From Azospirillum sp. B510 (lineage in GTDB: Bacteria; Pseudomonadota; Alphaproteobacteria; Azospirillales; Azospirillaceae): 64,000 bases of DNA. How positions within the stretch are numbered: the stretch's first letter is position 1; the number at the start of each line of letters is the position of its first letter. The DNA lies in assembly GCF_000010725.1 (NCBI RefSeq), contig NC_013854.1, forward strand, positions 2,075,001 through 2,139,000. The letters are read 5' to 3'. Below are positions 45,920 through 54,099 of the stretch, piece after piece. Position numbers and translations under genes: made by a program. The notes under the pieces were generated by a model. That model was not told the origin of the DNA, did not search any database, and worked only from the letters and a program-made list of their open reading frames with translations.

Positions 45920-47146
45920 CAGCGGCTCGGCCACCGGTTCGGCCTTCCGGCGGTCGTCGGGCAGCAGCAGGGCGGCGGTGAAGGCCATGGCGGCCAGCGC
46001 CGACAGGGTCAGGTAGAGCATGGTGAACTCGCCGGTACGCTCATAGACCCAGGCGACCAGCTGCACCGCCAGCGGGCCGGCGCCGAAGGACAGGATGTAT
46101 TTGGCGCCAAAGGCCAGCCCGCGGTGCTTGTCCGGGGTATAGCGGGCCAGAAGCAGGTTTTCCGCCGGGATCTGCGTCTGCGAGGCGATCACGACCAGTG
46201 CGGCGGCGGCGACCAGCGGCAGGTTGGCCAGAAAGGCGACCGCGGCCATCATCGGAATCTGGACCAGTAGGCAGAGCGTGTAGACCCTTTTGAGCGAATG
46301 GCGGTCGGCCAGCACGCCGCCGATCATCTGCGGCAGGGCGGAGATCAGATAGACCACCGTCACCAGCCCGCCGACCCCCAGCGTGCCGCCGCCCAGCCAG
46401 CCGCCCAGCCGCGCCTCGAACAGCTTGGGCAGCACCACCTGCATGGCGTTGAAGATCAGACCGGCGCAGACCATGGTCAGCGACAGCACGAAGAAGGCGC
46501 GCATCACGTCGCCGCGCGACGGCTTGGGCTGCGGCTTCACGTCGGCATGCCGGTCCTGGACGATGCCGGTCAGCAGCAGCAGGGCCAGAACGATGCCCAG
46601 GGCCACGCAGATCGCGCCGGGAATGATGAAGGCCATGCGCCAGTTCAGCCACTGCGTCAGGCTGCCGGCCACCACCGCGGCGGTGGCGACGCCGAAGGTG
46701 CCGAACAGCCCGAGCCAGCCCATCGCCTTGCCGCGATTCTCGGCGTTCGCCATCATCCAGGCCATCCCGACCGGGTGGTAGATCGACGCCCCCAGCCCGA
46801 GCAGGGCGAGCGCCCACAACAGCATTTCCGGCCCGTCCGACAGCCCGGCCAGCACCGCCCCGCCGCCGGTCATCAGATAGAAGACGGCGATCATGCCGGC
46901 CGAACTCCAGCGGTCGCCCAGCCATCCCGCCAGCGGCGCCCCCAGCCCGATCATGAAGGCGCCCAGCGTCCACAGCCGGATCAGCTCGTCATAGGAAAGC
47001 TTCCATTCGGTCTCCAGCGCCAGGACGATGGTGAGGAACAGCGCCGACACGATGTGCATCAACGTGTGCCCGACCCAGGCGAAGCCGACGGACAGCCGGG
47101 CCGAGGTCGGCGACGGCAGGACGGCGCTGGCGGATGGATGGCTCAT
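45905..47146 (-). CDS. MFS transporter
   Basis: 413-residue major facilitator superfamily protein with 12 predicted helices. Between helices 2 and 3 is GAPLAGWLGDRWSSAGMIAVFY, the MFS signature A variant, and a second copy is GGVLADRHSLKRVY. The cytoplasmic loop after helix 6 (QDRHADVKPQPKPSRGD) is typical. It is divergent from a short-chain dehydrogenase gene. The substrate is not predictable; distant similarity to the fosmidomycin-resistance (Fsr) type is a guess from the short-loop pattern. Confidence 0.9.
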   Translation of the reverse strand: MSHPSASAVLPSPTSARLSVGFAWVGHTLMHIVSALFLTIVLALETEWKLSYDELIRLWTLGAFMIGLGAPLAGWLGDRWSSAGMIAVFYLMTGGGAVLAGLSDGPEMLLWALALLGLGASIYHPVGMAWMMANAENRGKAMGWLGLFGTFGVATAAVVAGSLTQWLNWRMAFIIPGAICVALGIVLALLLLTGIVQDRHADVKPQPKPSRGDVMRAFFVLSLTMVCAGLIFNAMQVVLPKLFEARLGGWLGGGTLGVGGLVTVVYLISALPQMIGGVLADRHSLKRVYTLCLLVQIPMMAAVAFLANLPLVAAAALVVIASQTQIPAENLLLARYTPDKHRGLAFGAKYILSFGAGPLAVQLVAWVYERTGEFTMLYLTLSALAAMAFTAALLLPDDRRKAEPVAEPLPAAE

Positions 47147-47412
47147 CGAACGTCTCCGGCCCCGGATTTGTCTTCACGGGGACTGTTTAACGGGTAAGCG
47201 GATGACGAGGCTGGCACGGGATGGGTGACCCGTCCAATGCGCCGGCCTCATGGCGGACATGTTCGGCGGCGGCGTCCGGACGATGCTACCGGCCCGGGGC
47301 CGCGTCCGCCCAGGCCCCGTCTGCCGACGGAGGCGAAATGCCGGCGATTGACGATCGCCCCCATCGCGCCGGACAATCCCGCACGGGAAAAACTCTTTGG
47401 AGCGGGCAACCC

Positions 47413-48189
47413 ATGCGCAAGGACGATCAAGGGAACGCGCCGGCCATTCTCGTCACCGGCTCACGCGGTGGCGTCGGGTCAGCGCTTTGCCGGCGGTTGC
47501 TGGCGATGGGCGACCGGGTCGTCGGGCTCGACGTGGTGGAGGGCGGTCCGGCTGACGATGCGCACGGGGCCGGGCACGGAGGCGCCATGCGCGGGGGCGG
47601 CATGCGCCATTACCGGCTTGCCGGCCATGGCGAGGATGCCATCGTCCCGCTCATGACCGACATCGTCGCCACCGTCGGCCGGCCGGCCGGCATCGTCTTC
47701 TGTGCCGGGATCTACCCGTGCAAGCCGCTATCCGACTATTCCGCCGCCGGAATGACGGAGGTCTTCGCCAGCAACCTGATCGATTCCCTGCTGATGCTGA
47801 AGATCCTCATGGGGCTGCCGCCGGAAAACGCGAGCCAGCCGGCGCCGCTTCGCGTGGTGTTCGTCGGCAGCCAGGCGACGGTGGCGGGAACCGGCGACCC
47901 GATCTACACCGCCTCCAAAGCGGCGATCGTCGGCGCGATGAAGAGCCTGACCATGACCCACTCCAACGAGGATCTGCTGTTCAACTGCGTCAGCCTGGGG
48001 CCGACGCGGACGCCGATGCTGGACCGCATCCGGCCGGAACGGATGGCCGAACATTTGAAGCGGATCCCGCTCGGCCGCGCCGTGGAGCCGGACGAGGTGG
48101 CGGACACCATCACGTGGCTGCTGCATGCCGCCCCGGCGGCGATCAACGGATCGGTCATCGACATCGATGGCGGGCTGTCGCGGCGGTAG
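47413..48189 (+). CDS. Short-chain dehydrogenase/reductase
   Basis: 258-residue NAD(P)-binding SDR. The cofactor motif is TGSRGGVGSAL at about 15-25. The catalytic YTASK is in DPIYTASKAAIVGAMKSL, with a serine in VVFVGSQATVAG. The C-terminus NGSVIDIDGGLSRR is typical. The start at 47413 has GGAG nine bases before. A Gly/Ala/His-rich insert follows the second strand (about 45-65), unusual for the family. Substrate unknown. It ends 7 bp before the convergent arfB gene. Confidence 0.9.
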   Translation: MRKDDQGNAPAILVTGSRGGVGSALCRRLLAMGDRVVGLDVVEGGPADDAHGAGHGGAMRGGGMRHYRLAGHGEDAIVPLMTDIVATVGRPAGIVFCAGIYPCKPLSDYSAAGMTEVFASNLIDSLLMLKILMGLPPENASQPAPLRVVFVGSQATVAGTGDPIYTASKAAIVGAMKSLTMTHSNEDLLFNCVSLGPTRTPMLDRIRPERMAEHLKRIPLGRAVEPDEVADTITWLLHAAPAAINGSVIDIDGGLSRR

Positions 48190-48196
48190 GGAAAGG

Positions 48197-48619
48197 CTAA
48201 TCCCCGGCCGGCGAGCGCCGCCCCTGCTTCACCTCCGACCGCTTGGCCTTGCCCTCCAGCCGCCGCTCCTTCGATCCCTTGGTCGGCTTGGTCGGGCGGC
48301 GGGGCGGTGGCGGTGGAGCGGCGGCGTCGCGGATCAGGTCGATCAGCCGCTCGCGGGCGTCCTCGCGGTTGCGCATCTGCGAGCGGTGGCGGTCGGCGAC
48401 CAGGATCAGGACGCCGTCCTGGGTCAGGCGCGACCCGGCCAGCCGCTCCAACCGGTAGCGCACCGGGTCCGGCAGGTTGGGCGAGCGCCGCACGTCGAAA
48501 CGCAGCTGCACCGCCGTTTCGGTCTTGTTGACGTGCTGCCCGCCGGGGCCGGAGGCGCGGACGAACTCCTCCTGCAACTCGCTTTCATCCAGGCTGATGC
48601 GGGGCGTGACCCGGATCAT
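48197..48619 (-). CDS. arfB: Alternative ribosome-rescue factor ArfB
   Basis: Peptidyl-tRNA hydrolase that frees stalled ribosomes lacking a stop codon. The GGQ motif is at 26-28 ([21 protein letters not shown]), and the basic C-terminal tail ([23 protein letters not shown]) inserts into the mRNA channel. It is 140 residues, normal. Its start overlaps the rsmA stop by 4 nt, so it is coupled to rsmA. Confidence 0.95.
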   Translation of the reverse strand: MIRVTPRISLDESELQEEFVRASGPGGQHVNKTETAVQLRFDVRRSPNLPDPVRYRLERLAGSRLTQDGVLILVADRHRSQMRNREDARERLIDLIRDAAAPPPPPRRPTKPTKGSKERRLEGKAKRSEVKQGRRSPAGD

Positions 48620-49536
48620 GCGGCCCCCTCGGCAGCCCCCTCCGGGGACGGCGCCGCCGGGGTCCAGGACCGGAAGGCGCGGGCCAGGGCCGCGAAGCCG
48701 GCGACATCGATCTCCTCCGCCCGCGCGGTCGGGGCGATGCCGGTCTCCTCCAGCAGCGCCTCGGCATTGCCCAGGGATTTCAGGCTCTGGCGCAGCATCT
48801 TGCGGCGCTGGCCGAAGGCGGCGGCGGTGACCTGCTCCAGCGCCCGCCAGTCGGCCGGCTCCGGATTGGCGCGCGGGGTCAGATGGACGACCGTCGATTC
48901 GACCTTGGGCGGCGGGGTGAAGGCGCGCGGCGGCAGGTTGAACAGCACGCGGGCGTCGGAGCGCCATTGCGTGATCACCGACAGCCGGCCATAGGCCTTG
49001 CTGCCCGGCTTGGCGACCAGCCGGTCGGCGACCTCCTTCTGGAACATCAGGGTCAGGCTGACATAGGCGTCGATGCGAGCCAGCCAGCCGAGCAGGAGCG
49101 GTGTGGCGACATTGTAGGGCAGATTGGCGACGATGGCGCGCGGAGCGGGCGCCAACTCCTCCGGGTCCACCGTCAGCGCGTCGGCCTCGACGATGGACAG
49201 CCGGCCCTGGGCGGCCTCGATGACGTCCTGCAACGCTTCGATGAAGCGGCGGTCGCGTTCGATGGCGATCACCTTGACCGCGTTGGTCGCCAGCAGGGCG
49301 CGGGTCAGGCCACCGGGACCGGGACCAACCTCGATCGCGGTGGTGCCGGCCGGCAGATTGGCCGAGCGGGCGATCCGCCCCGTCAGATTGAGGTCGAGCA
49401 GGAAATTCTGCCCCAGCGCCTTGCGCGCCTCCAGCCCGAAGCGCGCGATCACATCGCGCAGCGGCGGCAGGGCGTGCGGGTCGAAGGCCACAGCGGCGGC
49501 GGCGGGAGCGGCGGGGGCGGAGATCGGATCGGTCAT
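48616..49536 (-). CDS. rsmA: 16S rRNA dimethyladenosine transferase
   Basis: Methylates two adenosines near the 3' end of 16S rRNA (KsgA). SAM-binding motif I is [16 protein letters not shown] at 68-83, the catalytic NLPY is at 138-141, and the N-terminal GQNFLLD is present. It is 306 residues from the ATG at 49536; a GTG at 49569 is an alternative. It is the upstream partner of arfB. Confidence 0.95.
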   Translation of the reverse strand: MTDPISAPAAPAAAAVAFDPHALPPLRDVIARFGLEARKALGQNFLLDLNLTGRIARSANLPAGTTAIEVGPGPGGLTRALLATNAVKVIAIERDRRFIEALQDVIEAAQGRLSIVEADALTVDPEELAPAPRAIVANLPYNVATPLLLGWLARIDAYVSLTLMFQKEVADRLVAKPGSKAYGRLSVITQWRSDARVLFNLPPRAFTPPPKVESTVVHLTPRANPEPADWRALEQVTAAAFGQRRKMLRQSLKSLGNAEALLEETGIAPTARAEEIDVAGFAALARAFRSWTPAAPSPEGAAEGAA

Positions 49537-49608
49537 CCCCGACTTATAGGCATCCCCCGCCCGCTTCACCAGACGGCAGTTCGCCCCGATCCGCAGTTTG
49601 ATGCGGCG

Positions 49609-49917
49609 CTACAGCAGCCGGCGCAACAGCACGACGGCGACCACCCCGGCCGCCACCGCGACCACCATCGGCACCCGCCGGGCGATCAGGCAGACGAAGG
49701 CGGCGGCGATCGCGTCGGACGGGCGCGACAGGGCGGCGGGCGTCACCAGCGCCACCAGCACCGCGCCCGGCGTCGCCTCCAGCGCGGCACTCGCCGCCGG
49801 ACCGGGCCGCAGCCGCGCGATCAGCCACGGTCCGCCGATCCGCGTCATCCAGGTGACCAGCGCCCCGCCCAGCACGACGGCGAAGACACCCCAGTCCAGA
49901 CGCAGCGACTCAAGCAT
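49609..49917 (-). CDS. azlD: AzlD-type branched-chain amino-acid export subunit
   Basis: 102-residue protein with about four membrane segments, matching AzlD: WGVFAVVLGGALVTWMTRIGGPWLIARLRPGPAASAALEATPGAVLVALVTPAAL. AzlD partners with AzlC in export of branched-chain amino acids or analogues. It overlaps the end of azlC by 8 nt, so the pair is one unit. Confidence 0.88.
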   Translation of the reverse strand: MLESLRLDWGVFAVVLGGALVTWMTRIGGPWLIARLRPGPAASAALEATPGAVLVALVTPAALSRPSDAIAAAFVCLIARRVPMVVAVAAGVVAVVLLRRLL

Positions 49918-50644
49918 GACGCGCCCTCCCCCGCCCCCTGGCTTGCAAGGCGGCGACCGCTCCGCCGGCCAACGCGCCGGCCAGGATGTGCCAAGTGCCG
50001 CCCGGCGACAGCGCATGGACGGCCAGGGCGGCGGCGGCGCTCGCCAGCCAGGGCGGCAGGGAGCCCGCCCCGCGCCAGAATCCCGCGAGCAGGCAGAGGA
50101 AGACGGCGATGAAAGTGAAATCCAGCCCCCAGGCGGCGGGATCGGCAACCAGCGCGCCGGCCAGCGTCCCAGCCACCGTGCTGGCGAGCCAGGCCAGATA
50201 GAGCGTCACCGCCACCCCGTACCAGTAGGCCATCGTCAGTCCGGCACCGCGGCGCAGCGCCAGCGCCCATTGCTCGTCGGTCATGAAGAACAGCGCCAAC
50301 CCGGCCCGCGCGCGGGAGATGTCCCGGAAACGCGGCTCCAGCGTCGCCCCCATCAGCAGATGGCGCAGGTTGACCAGCAGAATCGCCCCCACCACCGCCA
50401 GCCCGGCGCCGCCCCCGGCGCCACCCTTGTCCAGCAGTTCGACGGCGACGAATTGGGAACTGCCAGCGAAGACCAGCGCGCTCATCAGCCCCATGTCGAG
50501 CGCCGACAATCCGGCCTTGGCGGCAAGGCTGCCCAGCAGGAAGCCGAAGGGGATGGCGCCGGCCACGACGGGCAGGGAATGGAGGACACCCGACGCGAAC
50601 TCCTGCCGCAGGGATGCCGGTATGGGGAGGCTGTCAATGCTCAT
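49910..50644 (-). CDS. azlC: AzlC-family permease
   Basis: 244-residue inner-membrane protein. LPVVAGAIPFGFLLGSLAAKAGLSALDMGLMSALVFAGSSQFVAVELL and GAILLVNLRHLLMGATLEPRFRD are the AzlC signatures. About seven helices. The ATG at 50644 is preferred over an in-frame TTG at 50653. It lies 10 bp from the AraC gene, which is transcribed in the same direction, so AraC and azlCD may form one transcription unit and the regulator may govern export. Confidence 0.9.
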   Translation of the reverse strand: MSIDSLPIPASLRQEFASGVLHSLPVVAGAIPFGFLLGSLAAKAGLSALDMGLMSALVFAGSSQFVAVELLDKGGAGGGAGLAVVGAILLVNLRHLLMGATLEPRFRDISRARAGLALFFMTDEQWALALRRGAGLTMAYWYGVAVTLYLAWLASTVAGTLAGALVADPAAWGLDFTFIAVFLCLLAGFWRGAGSLPPWLASAAAALAVHALSPGGTWHILAGALAGGAVAALQARGRGRARHA

Positions 50645-50654
50645 GGGCCGCAAG

Positions 50655-51551
50655 CTAGGCGGCGGTGGCGGCCGCGTCTTGGACGGGATTGCTGCCGCGC
50701 CGGTATTGGCCGGGGGAGACGCCGACCCGACCCTTGAATACCCGGTTGAAATGCGCCTGGTCGCAGAAACCGCAGGCCAGCGCCACCTCGGCGAGCGGCA
50801 AGGGTCCGGCGAGCAGCCGCTTGGCCTGGACGACGCGCCGGTCGGTCAGGTAACCGTGCGGGGTCGTTCCCACCGCCGCCCGGAAGACCCGCAGCAGATG
50901 GAAACGGCTGAGACCCGCCGCGGCCGCCAGATCGGCCAGTTCGACCGGGCAGTCGAGATGGGCGTCGAGATACGCGCGCGCCCGGCGGACCGCCGCCGGC
51001 TCATGCCCCGGTCCGCGCGGGCGCGCCGTCAGGTCGCCATGGCGCAGGGCCAGCGCGGTAAAGGCGCGCAACGCGTCGGTCTCGGTACGCAGCGCCTCGC
51101 GATACGGCCCCTCCAGCCCATGATGCAGGCCGCGCAGGGCCAGGAACAGCTCCGGGTCATCCAGTTCCATGGCGGTGAAATGGGGCAGCGCCGGGCGGCC
51201 CAGCGCGTCGGCCATCGCCTGTTCGAACAGCGCCACCGGGGGATAGAACATGCGGTAGGCGTAACCATCCTCGGCCGGCCGCCCGTCATGCAGGATCTCC
51301 GGGTCGAGCACCACCACCTGACCGGCCCGCGCCACCCGTTCGGCTCCGCGGCAGCGGTACAGTTCGGTCCCGGCGGTGATGACGCCGACCACATAGGTCT
51401 CGTGGGTGTGGGGGGCGTAGCTGTGGCGCTGGAAACGGGCGTTCAGGCATTCCATGCCGTCGAAACGCGCCTCCCGCCACAGCCGGGCGAAGTCGCCGCC
51501 ACCGGCCGGCGTCCTGGGCAATGAGGGGTTCAGGGCTGATCGCTGGTCCAT
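50655..51551 (-). CDS. AraC-family transcriptional regulator
   Basis: 298-residue regulator. An N-terminal cupin-like sensor (YAPHTHETYVVGVITAGTELYRCRGAERVARAGQVVVLDPEILHDG) is followed by two HTH motifs at about 190-290 (ELADLAAAAGLSRFHLLRVFRAAVGTTPHGYLTDRRVVQAKRLLAGPLPLAEVALACGFCDQAHFNRVFKGRVGVSPGQYRR). It ends just before azlC on the same strand. Its ligand may be a branched-chain amino acid by context. A 17-bp near-repeat flanks the gene (see findings). Confidence 0.92.
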   Translation of the reverse strand: MDQRSALNPSLPRTPAGGGDFARLWREARFDGMECLNARFQRHSYAPHTHETYVVGVITAGTELYRCRGAERVARAGQVVVLDPEILHDGRPAEDGYAYRMFYPPVALFEQAMADALGRPALPHFTAMELDDPELFLALRGLHHGLEGPYREALRTETDALRAFTALALRHGDLTARPRGPGHEPAAVRRARAYLDAHLDCPVELADLAAAAGLSRFHLLRVFRAAVGTTPHGYLTDRRVVQAKRLLAGPLPLAEVALACGFCDQAHFNRVFKGRVGVSPGQYRRGSNPVQDAAATAA

Positions 51552-51745
51552 GCCGCAGTCTAACAGGCCGGCACGGCGACCGTCTTGGACAGGATTGCGG
51601 GGGGCTTCACCTCCACCACGACATCTCCTTCTTCTACCTATGGTTACAAACTGATACAAGTCAGACATCCGACGGTTATCAGGCGGTTACAATCCGGCGC
51701 GATCCTTCCGGAAAAATCGGGACACCAACCGGAAAGACGACAGCC

Positions 51746-52300
51746 ATGACCAGCATCGACACATCAGCCCGGACCGCCGCGAAAAGCGGGGCTTCCGTCT
51801 CCAGGACCATGACCCGCGACGTGGTGACGCCGGTCACCATCGTCACCTTCGCCGTGTCCACCGTGACCGGCATCATGCTGCTCGGGCATTGGAACGCCGG
51901 GCTGGTGCGGTTCTCACATGAATGGCTGAGCGTGGCCTTCTCCGCCATCGCGCTGTGGCATCTGGTGAAGAACTGGCGCGCCTTCACCGGCCACCTCAAG
52001 CGGCGTGCGGCGCAGGCGGCCTTCGCCACCAGTCTGATCGTCTCGGTGGCCTTCACCGGCCTGACCGGCGGCACGGGCGGCGGGGGGGCCAATCCGGCGG
52101 CCGTGTTCGGCGCCTTGTCGGCCGCGAAGCTGGAAACCGCCGCCCCGGCGCTGGGCCTGATGTCCGACAAGGCGGTGGAGGTGCTGAAGGCCGCCGGCAT
52201 CGTCGCCGCACCGGACGAGACCCTGACGGCCATCGGCGAGCGCGCCGGCAAAAGCGGTGCCGCGGTCGCCAGCCTGCTGGTCGGCAAGCGAAATCAGTGA
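51746..52300 (+). CDS. DUF4405-type membrane protein
   Basis: 184-residue protein with membrane helices at about 27-48 (VVTPVTIVTFAVSTVTGIMLLG) and 56-72 and a hydrophobic segment near 90-105. His residues in the helices (GHWNAG, FSHEWLS, IALWHLVKNWRAF) suggest haem-b-type ligands, as in DUF4405 proteins related to cytochrome b561. The C-terminal 85 residues resemble an amphipathic, possibly DNA-binding-like domain (GIVAAPDETLTAIGERAGKSGAAVASLLVG). Function unknown. It is divergent from the AraC gene. Confidence 0.75.
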   Translation: MTSIDTSARTAAKSGASVSRTMTRDVVTPVTIVTFAVSTVTGIMLLGHWNAGLVRFSHEWLSVAFSAIALWHLVKNWRAFTGHLKRRAAQAAFATSLIVSVAFTGLTGGTGGGGANPAAVFGALSAAKLETAAPALGLMSDKAVEVLKAAGIVAAPDETLTAIGERAGKSGAAVASLLVGKRNQ

Positions 52301-52371
52301 TCTCAAGCAGGAGGTCACGCCATAGAACCGCCACCCGGTGACCCAAGCTTACGCAAAAACACAAATATTAA

Positions 52372-52393
52372 GGGGCGGAATTTACTCCGCCCC
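52372..52393 (-). terminator. Intrinsic terminator for the minus-strand islet
   Basis: GGGGCGGA (52372-52379) pairs with TCCGCCCC (52386-52393) around a 6-nt loop. On the minus strand it is followed by TTAATATTTGTGTTTTTG, a U-rich tail, 62 nt beyond the stop of the unknown gene. Confidence 0.75.
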
Positions 52394-52454
52394 CTCGAGG
52401 ATAATTCACGATTTATCATCAATCGCATTGAATTCTTGAGAAGAGATAGACTAT

Positions 52455-53135
52455 TTACCGTCCATTCTCCACGCTCTTCACTTCATTTCTTTCGCTTTCA
52501 GGGCTTTCTTTTTCATTAACCAAACGCACTTCAGCATGATCGGTGATCACGTGACTCCAATGAACCTGCTTGTTCATCCAGGCCCTCAACACATTCTGTA
52601 AATTTTTAACTCTCATATTATTATATTTGCGCTCGATATCTTTGTTTTTATTGCGAGCGCCACCAGCCACGAGAGATACCCCGGACTTCACAACCCCTTT
52701 CGGCAACATGGCATGGCTAAGATCCTCACCCGGTTCTCCTGAAGAAGATTTCAGGGCGGAGAAATTTATCGCCTTGGCTTTTAAATACTCCAGCCTTGAC
52801 CTTCTTTTCCTCCTATTTTTCTTTCTTTCTTCTTTTGCCGCGACCAGCTTCACCATGAAATCATTGAATTGCCGACTAGGGGCGGATGAAAGGGAAACAT
52901 CATACGCCTCCCGATTTATCTCGACAGCAACCGTCGACGTGACATTGCTCTTCTGAATGGCGCTGTTCGCATCTGACGCTTGGCTCGAAGCCAGCGCTGC
53001 GGCTTCAGCCTTCTTCTTTGCAATCAAATCTTGCAGATATTGCGGAATTTTGATCGGATTTTGTGGATCGGAAGCCGGGCGGCAATCAAAGCCGTCGTAC
53101 CTCTCGATTTGCTCAGCCGTCAGCTTGTGGCTCAT
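52455..53135 (-). CDS. Unrecognised basic protein of the AT-rich islet
   Basis: 226-residue protein I do not recognise. It has a charged N-terminus (MSHKLTAEQIERYDGFDCRP), an Ala-rich coiled-coil-like stretch (about 38-55), a highly basic middle (KEERKKNRRKRRSRLEYLKAKAINF, about 101-125), a Gly-rich segment and an acidic C-terminus (NEKESPESERNEVKSVENG). No signal or membrane segment. It overlaps the zeta-like gene by 4 nt and would be translated with it. Codon use is less GC-biased than the neighbours, suggesting transfer. It could be the antitoxin or cargo partner of the kinase, or a phage protein. Confidence 0.6.
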   Translation of the reverse strand: MSHKLTAEQIERYDGFDCRPASDPQNPIKIPQYLQDLIAKKKAEAAALASSQASDANSAIQKSNVTSTVAVEINREAYDVSLSSAPSRQFNDFMVKLVAAKEERKKNRRKRRSRLEYLKAKAINFSALKSSSGEPGEDLSHAMLPKGVVKSGVSLVAGGARNKNKDIERKYNNMRVKNLQNVLRAWMNKQVHWSHVITDHAEVRLVNEKESPESERNEVKSVENGR

Positions 53136-53928
53136 TCCACTTTCTCCGAGATCAATTTGGGCGGCTGCCCCGAAGGCACGTCGTTATCGCGAAAGCTCCA
53201 GGCATCCGCCGAATCCTTAACAGCGTCAAACGACGCTTCGTTCCGTGTGTTCAACAATATCACCTCAGGCGGAACGAAGCGACCCGACTTTCCAAGGAAG
53301 CGGTTGACCGCCCTTTGGATCGCCGTTTTCCTCGATAAATACATATAGTGCAGTTCAACGCGATAACCAGCATCCTTGAAACGCTTGATCAGCGCCACCG
53401 CCTTGTCTGTCGTCTTCAGCGTTGCGTCGTGAACAAGGTTCAGCCCAAGATCGAACGCGGCATCCGTAAGCCTGTCAAACAGCTCGGAAGATTCGTCATG
53501 AAAGAGGTAGGCATTCCACCCCTCATACCCCGGCAGCATCTCCTTGATGGTGTCGGCGTCAAGGACGATGTAATGGTCCGGATCATAGACTTTGCCTTTG
53601 AACCAACTCTTTCCCGATCCCCCGCGCCCCCGAGCATGATGAATGTAGGGGGCCGGCCTTTTTCCGGTTTGGCTTTTTCGATCCACTCATCGGAGAAGAC
53701 AGCCGAAAAAATTAAATCATGTAAAGCTTGTCGATCCTGGGAGTATTCCCCTTCTGTTTTAAATATCTCTATTGTTAATTTTCCAGCTTCAACTTTTTTC
53801 TCCGCTTCCTCTATGAGAATTCCGGTGCCCGGCGGAAATTCTTTAAGAGCATCGTCGGCCGTAAGGCCCGACTCGTCGCGTTCCGTGTAGTAGTCGACCG
53901 CCGAAAAAAGGTCTGGTGGCATCATCAT
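53132..53928 (-). pseudogene. Zeta-toxin-like kinase gene split by a one-base frameshift
   Basis: Zeta toxin/PezT-like P-loop kinase, in two overlapping frames. The upstream frame (to 53440) reads MMMPPDLFSAVDYYTERDESG...DEWIEKAKPEKGRPPTFIMLGG, then leaves frame. The downstream frame reads RGGSGKSWFKGKVYDPDHYIVLDADTIKEMLPGYEGWNAYLFHDESSELFDRLTDAAFDLGLNLVHDATLK and continues to 53132. Adding one G to the G5 run (plus-strand C5 at 53627-53631) joins them as MLGGRGGSGKSW, a complete Walker A. Known zeta kinases phosphorylate UDP-N-acetylglucosamine. This copy may be inactivated, a sequencing error, or subject to frameshifting. Confidence 0.78.
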
Positions 53929-54099
53929 TCAGACCATCCCGGGCCTGAAGCGGGAAGAGCGCTTCCACGAGTCCGGTTTAACCGATCTTTTGCCGCACAC
54001 GATCACGCCCCCACCATAAACGAGCAATGCCAAAGCGTTTTGCATATTTGAAGAGGTGTGGCAACGGTCAAATTTCAGGAAAGCGGCAGATCTCGCTCT

